This document shows positions 24,240-28,728 of a stretch of DNA of 28,728 nucleotides, one piece after another. This DNA is from an uncultured Muribaculaceae bacterium (GTDB taxonomy: Bacteria; Bacteroidota; Bacteroidia; Bacteroidales; Muribaculaceae): NCBI GenBank assembly GCA_910584545.1, contig CAJUBC010000027.1:1-28728 (forward strand), given 5' to 3'. The stretch's first letter is position 1, and every line of letters begins with the position of its first letter. Both the position numbers and the translations under genes were made by a program. The notes below the pieces were generated by a model that saw only the letters and a program-made list of their open reading frames with translations, was not told the DNA's origin and made no database searches.

Positions 24240-25226
24240 ATGGAAACGATACTTAAGATCGAGAATGTCACAAAGAGATTCTCGGAAGTGGTCGCCCTCG
24301 ACAATGTCAGCCTTGAGGTTGAACAAGGTTCCATACTCGGACTTCTCGGTCCTAACGGAGCCGGCAAGACAACCTTGCTGAGGATTATCAACGGTCTTCT
24401 GACTATTGATTCAGGCAGCGTCCGAATCCTCGGCAAGGATGTATCCCTTGCAACTTCGGGGCATATCGGGTATATGCCGGAGGAACGGGGACTATACGAC
24501 AACATGAGCATCGAAAACCAGATAATGTTTTTCGGTCTGCTCAAGGGAGGCAACGAAGCCCGTATGAAAGAAGTGATGGCCGAGTATCTCGAACTATTCA
24601 ATCTTTCAGGAAATGAGAAACGAAAGGTGAAGGAACTTTCCAAAGGCAACCAGCAGAAGGTACAGATCATATCGACTCTCGTGCATGAACCGGAACTCGT
24701 GATTCTCGATGAGCCCTTCAGCGGTTTCGATCCTATCAACGGCATGCTGCTCCAGGAATTGATCGATCGTCTGCATGAGCGTGGCACCACCATCATCCTA
24801 TCATCGCACAACATGCATGCGGTCGAGAGGATGTGCAGTCATATCGCACTCGTTAATCACGGACATATACTTGTGAACGGGCGGCTTGAGGATATAAAGG
24901 AAGCCAACAAGACCAACGACCTGATTTTCACATGCGAGAAAAAAATCGATATGGATTTCATAAAGAGCAGCCGCATGATTCGGGATATCAAGGAGGATGT
25001 CTGCCGTGATGGACGCAAGGGCTTCGCATATCGCTTGGTGAAAATGCCTGAGGTAAGCAACGCCGCTCTTGTCCGGGAGATAGCAGCCCAGAGCGACATT
25101 ACCCACTTCGAGGAGGCTCTCCCCTCTCTCAACGACATTTTCCTGCAATATACTACTTCGACAGAACAGACGGAAGCCGCTCTGGATGCCGAAGAACCCA
25201 TTACCGAAAACCTGACGATAAGATGA
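24240..25226 (+). CDS. ABC transporter ATP-binding protein (NatA-like exporter family)
   Basis: This 328-residue ATPase energises the permease encoded next. Walker A GPNGAGKTT is at 37-45, the signature LSKGNQQK at 133-140, Walker B LVILDEP at 153-159 and the switch His at H190 in SSHNMHAVE. EPFSGFDPIN is typical of ABC-2/Na+ efflux (NatA) ATPases. About 100 residues follow the core and end in an acidic tail. I chose the ATG at 24240, 4 nt after the porin stop. A longer in-frame extension would run 150 nt into the porin gene and encodes unrelated sequence. It overlaps the permease start by 4 nt (ATGA). Confidence 0.93.
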   Translation: METILKIENVTKRFSEVVALDNVSLEVEQGSILGLLGPNGAGKTTLLRIINGLLTIDSGSVRILGKDVSLATSGHIGYMPEERGLYDNMSIENQIMFFGLLKGGNEARMKEVMAEYLELFNLSGNEKRKVKELSKGNQQKVQIISTLVHEPELVILDEPFSGFDPINGMLLQELIDRLHERGTTIILSSHNMHAVERMCSHIALVNHGHILVNGRLEDIKEANKTNDLIFTCEKKIDMDFIKSSRMIRDIKEDVCRDGRKGFAYRLVKMPEVSNAALVREIAAQSDITHFEEALPSLNDIFLQYTTSTEQTEAALDAEEPITENLTIR

Positions 25227-26128
25227 ACAGAGAGATAAACCAGCTCAAATTACTGATAAAGACAGATTACCTCACGGATATAAAGTCCAAATCGTTCTGG
25301 ATCGGCACATTTCTGGCTCCGATTCTGATTATAGTGTTCGGAGTGGTGATTGGATTCCTCGCTTCCGATTCCGATGCGATGCAGGAGGTAGCTTCAAGTA
25401 CCGGCGGAGACAAGGACCTGACAGGACCGCAGGCTGCCGGAATGCTTGTGGGGATGATTCTGACGATGTTTCTGATGATGTTTGGCGCGCAGGTTTACAG
25501 CAAGGTCAGGAAGGAGAAAATCAACAGGATTATGGAAGTGCTCGCCACGTGCGTGACCGGACGGCAGATGATGCTTGCCAAGGTTATCTCCGTGGCCCTT
25601 ATAGGTCTCACGCAATTGGTTTTCTGGATTGTGTTGCTCTTGGTCGGAGCAGTTGTCATACTGATTATGACTCAGCCTGACATTCCCTGGGAATATCTTA
25701 AAGACCCGAGGATATATCTTGGCACTGTGTGGTGCATTCTTTTCCTTGTGGGTGGATATGTGTTTTACGCCGCCTTGTATGCGGCATGCGGTGCGATGAC
25801 CGACAAGGACAGCGAGAACCAGGGATATATGACGGCTCTGACTTTCATGCTGCTCGGATCAATGTATGTGTCTATGTATGCCACAGACCATGTAAACACG
25901 TTCACCATGATATGCAGCTTCATTCCGTTCACCGCCCCTTCCATCTGCGTGACCAACGCGCTTGCAGGCTCGATACCGGTATGGGGCACGATTCTGGAAT
26001 GTCTGGCGCTTTATGCCTTCGCATGGCTGGCAGTATCATTCTCCGGTAAAATCTACACATCCTCCATTCTGCTCAAAGGAAAGAAGTTCAGTCCTAAAGA
26101 CATAATAGTCTTCCTGAAGTTGAAATAG
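25223..26128 (+). CDS. ABC-2 type transporter permease (NatB-like), short form
   Basis: This 301-residue membrane partner of the preceding ATPase has about six hydrophobic segments: residues ~24-47, ~70-92, ~118-150, ~163-190, ~200-215 and a C-terminal one near 250-275. A cytoplasmic amphipathic start (DYLTDIKSKSFWI) and RKEKINRIMEVL match the NatB/ABC-2 family. Relatives I know are often 380-440 residues, with a large outside domain after the first helix; here that loop is only about 25-30 residues. Substrate unknown. It meets the converging pseudouridine synthase gene with only 8 bp between stop codons. Confidence 0.88.
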   Translation: MNREINQLKLLIKTDYLTDIKSKSFWIGTFLAPILIIVFGVVIGFLASDSDAMQEVASSTGGDKDLTGPQAAGMLVGMILTMFLMMFGAQVYSKVRKEKINRIMEVLATCVTGRQMMLAKVISVALIGLTQLVFWIVLLLVGAVVILIMTQPDIPWEYLKDPRIYLGTVWCILFLVGGYVFYAALYAACGAMTDKDSENQGYMTALTFMLLGSMYVSMYATDHVNTFTMICSFIPFTAPSICVTNALAGSIPVWGTILECLALYAFAWLAVSFSGKIYTSSILLKGKKFSPKDIIVFLKLK

Positions 26129-26136
26129 CCTCGCTG

Positions 26137-27759
26137 TCAAAACGGCACCGGTGTCTCAAATACATACAACTTCCCGTCAAGTGGGAATGTAAACTCTATC
26201 CGGAAAGCGTGTAGATGCAGACGACCGTCTGCGCCACACGCTTTTCGTCCGTATAGTCTGTCGCCGACTATCGGCATGTTCAGTCCCATTTCCGAGGCAG
26301 CATGTACCCTCAGTTGATGTGTCCTTCCTGTCAGTGGTCTGAATATTACACGGCTGAATCCATTGTCGACCGATATGAATTCATATTCTGTCAATGCCGG
26401 TTTACCATTGTCGATATCTACGCACTGGCGCGGTCTGTCAAGCCTGTCGGGTGAAAGAGGAAGCTCTATGCGACCTGCTGGAGATATTCCTTGAGATCTG
26501 TAATCACCGTCAAGATCTGCGATATATGTCTTCTGCACCTCTCTTCGGGCGAAAAGCGCCTGCATGGTCTTGTATGATGTATCTCCGAAAGCAGCGATAA
26601 TCGCTCCTGAGGTGTCCTGATCAAGACGATGAGCCATCTTGACATTGCGGTCCTCACCGTATCGCTCTATCAACCAGTGCTGGAGAGAGATGTCGGTTCC
26701 TTTGCCCGGGACTGAAAGCATTCCACTCGGTTTGTTGATCACGCAGAACCATTTGTTCTCATATATTATTTCCGGATTGTACACGTTGCAATGTTGACGG
26801 TCACTATCAAGAGGAGGATCTACTTGAAGTCCCTGAAGCATCCAGTTGAGCACCGGTAGACATTTGCCGCGACATGCCGGATAATTCATGCCATGAACCC
26901 TTACCTCCCCCCCTTTAGGTCTTCCGTACCAATATTCGGCTATGGATTTAGGTTGCCAGCCTCTGAGATAAGCTGCCTGCAGCAGTTTCGGAGCACAGCA
27001 TTCGCCAGCCCCCGAGGGTGGTATCCTCATAGGAGTCTCGGCAAAAATCTCGCTGAGATTTTTTGTCTCTCCCTTTGCATTCAGCACCTTGAAATTTGTA
27101 AACAACCAGTTTTGCAGCTCCTCGGAATCTGTCCGCCGCTTCTCTCTCATTGCTTCAAGTTGACTTAGGGCTGCTTTCAGCTGTTCAGCCAAAGGTTTGA
27201 GTTTCTTGGCAATCTTTCTCTTGAGTCGATGCAGTTCAGCTTTCTCGTATTGACTCTGTCGTATCATGGCTGCCAATTCCGGCTCCTGGATGTTGCCTAT
27301 GCTGCGTTTCGCATCCCTTACATGCTTTGACTGACGGCATTTCTCTTTATACTCCGATATTTCCTCGTCTGCTTTCGCTTTAGAGAGCTCATATTCCCGC
27401 CGCAATACGCATAGAGGCTCTTCCTCAAACCGAGATATCTCTCTGTTCTGACGAGAAATGTCAGCTTCTTTCTGCTTGAAGTATCCTCCCGGCTCCAGAT
27501 AGTCGAAAACCGTATCGACGAATCCTTCATAATGAAATCCGCCGTTTCCAAGTTGGCCGGAGAAAGCGTACAGTTTGTGGTCTATTCCGTTTCGGTCTGT
27601 CGCTATCAATATACCAAGCATCTTTCCATCTTCAAGTTCGCTGATGAAATTCGCATCTGCCGGATTAGTACTCTCTCTGAGAGATTCCAACCTTATGGTT
27701 AATTCACGAAAAGCCTTTTCACATGCTTCATCGGGAACATAATCAAATGGATTGTTCAA
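26137..27759 (-). CDS. RluA-family pseudouridine synthase with long N-terminal coiled-coil extension
   Basis: Isomerises uridine to pseudouridine in RNA. The C-terminal half (about residue 330 on) is a standard RluA catalytic domain: NKPSGMLSVPG, HRLDQDTSG with catalytic D380, and LTGRTHQLRVH. There is no S4 domain. The front half is unusual against E. coli RluA. Residues ~100-220 form a long charged coiled coil, followed by a Cys-containing patch (PPSGAGECCAPKLL ... YPACRGKC). I know this arrangement in ~550-residue synthases of Bacteroidota and some gammaproteobacteria, so it is a family form and not a fusion artefact. The target RNA is unknown. It is the last gene of a three-gene minus-strand operon, 12 nt after the macro-like gene. 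Confidence 0.92.
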   Translation of the reverse strand: MNNPFDYVPDEACEKAFRELTIRLESLRESTNPADANFISELEDGKMLGILIATDRNGIDHKLYAFSGQLGNGGFHYEGFVDTVFDYLEPGGYFKQKEADISRQNREISRFEEEPLCVLRREYELSKAKADEEISEYKEKCRQSKHVRDAKRSIGNIQEPELAAMIRQSQYEKAELHRLKRKIAKKLKPLAEQLKAALSQLEAMREKRRTDSEELQNWLFTNFKVLNAKGETKNLSEIFAETPMRIPPSGAGECCAPKLLQAAYLRGWQPKSIAEYWYGRPKGGEVRVHGMNYPACRGKCLPVLNWMLQGLQVDPPLDSDRQHCNVYNPEIIYENKWFCVINKPSGMLSVPGKGTDISLQHWLIERYGEDRNVKMAHRLDQDTSGAIIAAFGDTSYKTMQALFARREVQKTYIADLDGDYRSQGISPAGRIELPLSPDRLDRPRQCVDIDNGKPALTEYEFISVDNGFSRVIFRPLTGRTHQLRVHAASEMGLNMPIVGDRLYGRKACGADGRLHLHAFRIEFTFPLDGKLYVFETPVPF

Positions 27760-27771
27760 TCTATTCTACGC

Positions 27772-28170
27772 TTAGTATTTCTTCTTTAGCTTATCGATCT
27801 CGTCAACAAACGATTTAGGCAGACGGACATTGTATAGATCCATCGCTTCGGCAAACAGTGGAGCTATCTCCGAATCCTTGAAACCTGCTATTCCGCAGCC
27901 GATTCGCGTAACATAGAAAGTAGTCTGGTCCCATTCCCGGGCGAGTTCTATGAAATCATCCACGTATGGCTTGATAGTCTCGACTCCTCCCTGCATGGTC
28001 GGAATCGCGTACGACTGTCCCTGCATTCCTACACCCTGACCCATTATCGCGCCGAAGCGCTCGCGGGCCACACGCGCCGCTCCTCCGGCATGGTTCCCGG
28101 CAAGATTGCTGCCGAACACAAACACTTCATCCTCTCCCAACGAGGTTATATTTTCAGGAGTATATTCCAT
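27772..28170 (-). CDS. Macro-like protein of the A1S_2505 type
   Basis: This 132-residue cytoplasmic protein has FVFGSNLAGNHAGG (18-30), QSYAIPTM and TRIGCGIAGF (88-97), the pattern of a small family annotated as phage-type non-structural A1S_2505 proteins. The SN...H.GG.A loop and the Gly-rich IGCGIAG loop resemble macro-domain nucleotide-binding loops, so ADP-ribose or a related nucleotide is a plausible ligand; this is inference. It is sandwiched in an operon: only 1 nt after the PH-like gene stop and 12 nt before the pseudouridine synthase start. Confidence 0.75.
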   Translation of the reverse strand: MEYTPENITSLGEDEVFVFGSNLAGNHAGGAARVARERFGAIMGQGVGMQGQSYAIPTMQGGVETIKPYVDDFIELAREWDQTTFYVTRIGCGIAGFKDSEIAPLFAEAMDLYNVRLPKSFVDEIDKLKKKY

Positions 28171-28171
28171 A

Positions 28172-28654
28172 TCAATTTATTTCTTCATCTAAGAATTCAA
28201 CCATCTCATGTGTATCCTTGCAGCCGAGCATATATTTACGCCCATCCTTCAAAGTGACCAGAAAGCAATCGGACGCTTTGCCATAATAAGCGAAATACTT
28301 GCCGAAGTCTTTCTCCTTGAACCAGCCGTACCATCCGAAAAATCCTCCGCTACCACACATCCTTATCGCTCCCATAGTTGGAGAACAAAGCCTGACATCC
28401 GATACTTCTTTAAGAGGAATTTTCTTGTTTTTCAATGGGCTCGCTACTGTAATAGAGTTTTTGTCAACAGAAACCGACATAGGCATGAAAAACAGTGTGG
28501 AAAGAATCAGAGCCAGAAACACTGCCGTAAGAATCCATACTGCAACTTCGTTGTCGGATTGATTGGCTGCATACACAACTACACCACATATCACCGCAAT
28601 CATTATAGCCGAAATGATGATGCTGTAGCTGCTTAACTCAACTCTCTTTTTCAT
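28172..28654 (-). CDS. Small membrane protein with two helices and a PH-like C-terminal domain
   Basis: The 160-residue protein has two hydrophobic helices (about residues 10-32 and 38-60), then a soluble beta-rich domain (VSVDKNSITVASPLKNKKIPLKEVSDVRL ... CFLVTLKDGRKYMLG) resembling bacterial PH domains of membrane proteins. Function unknown. I chose ATG 28654 (MKKRVELSS). The frame can be extended 8 residues only through a TTG lying in the -7 region of the promoter. It is the first gene of a minus-strand operon with the macro-like and RluA-type genes. Confidence 0.65.
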   Translation of the reverse strand: MKKRVELSSYSIIISAIMIAVICGVVVYAANQSDNEVAVWILTAVFLALILSTLFFMPMSVSVDKNSITVASPLKNKKIPLKEVSDVRLCSPTMGAIRMCGSGGFFGWYGWFKEKDFGKYFAYYGKASDCFLVTLKDGRKYMLGCKDTHEMVEFLDEEIN

Positions 28655-28675
28655 ATCATAAAACAAATTAAGCTG

Positions 28676-28683
28676 CAAAGGTA
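28676..28683 (-). promoter_or_regulatory. -7 element of the PH/macro/RluA operon
   Basis: TACCTTTG (28683-28676 on the minus strand) matches TAnnTTTG about 22 nt before the ATG at 28654. No TTTG occurs 19-21 nt upstream; a palindrome occupies the spacer and reaches toward that position. Confidence 0.55.
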
Positions 28684-28685
28684 TA

Positions 28686-28705
28686 TAAAAAATCGCGATT
28701 TTTTA
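28686..28705. promoter_or_regulatory. Perfect 20-bp palindrome TAAAAAATCGCGATTTTTTA, operator-like
   Basis: Self-complementary over all 20 bp and placed 2 bp upstream of the -7 element, where the promoter spacer should be. The centre leaves no loop, so it is a poor hairpin; a dimeric DNA-binding protein is the likelier reader. Confidence 0.55.
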
Positions 28706-28728
28706 CGTCCGGTGTATAAGAAAGTCAA

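Overview
The window looks like a chromosomal segment of a gut-type member of the Bacteroidales, probably Muribaculaceae- or Prevotella-like. This placement is inference. The supporting signs are promoters of the Bacteroidota form (TTTG, 19-21 nt, TAnnTTTG), few Shine-Dalgarno sites, a PorT-like small barrel and an OprO/P-type porin, a secreted protein ending in a 'YYDLNG...KGLYI' tail, and a B12-dependent class II ribonucleotide reductase. Every gene is intact. I see no tRNA, rRNA, IS element, prophage, CRISPR array or frameshift.

Layout, left to right. 1-340 is an AT-rich control region with a leftward promoter, an inverted repeat and a phased CTTAAG array. uvrA (+, 341-3196) converges on a secreted jelly-roll/Fn3 protein (-, 3314-5095) across a shared bidirectional hairpin terminator. 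A 410-bp divergent region (5096-5505) carries one good promoter for each flanking gene, an inverted repeat, and a 10-bp direct repeat that brackets the dnaE promoter. dnaE (+) and thioredoxin (+) follow and converge through a second hairpin on a stand-alone malic enzyme (-). Then come a THUMP-like SAM methyltransferase, a 731-residue TPR protein, class II ribonucleotide reductase and a CBM20-CBM20-GH77 4-alpha-glucanotransferase, all +.

From 20131 a compact + strand cluster starts after a strong hairpin: a HAD phosphatase/mutase (ATGA overlap) with rarA, a small beta-barrel protein, a phosphate-selective-type porin (4-nt gap) and an ABC exporter pair (ATGA overlap). It meets, with only 8 bp between stop codons, a tight - strand operon read from the right edge: a PH-like membrane protein, a macro-like protein of the A1S_2505 type, and an RluA-type pseudouridine synthase with a long coiled-coil front half. 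A 20-bp perfect palindrome lies directly upstream of that operon's -7 element.

Functional themes: DNA repair and replication (uvrA, dnaE, rarA, nrdJ), redox and central carbon (trxA, malic enzyme), alpha-glucan use (malQ, possibly the HAD enzyme), cell envelope (secreted protein, barrel, porin, ABC exporter) and RNA modification (methyltransferase, pseudouridine synthase). Most of it is housekeeping. The parts most worth a second look are the operator-like repeats, the PH/macro/RluA operon, the one-domain malic enzyme, the uvrA gene lacking one zinc-ligand pair, and a HAD gene whose longest frame would start inside a hairpin. I found no convincing novel defence or mobile system.
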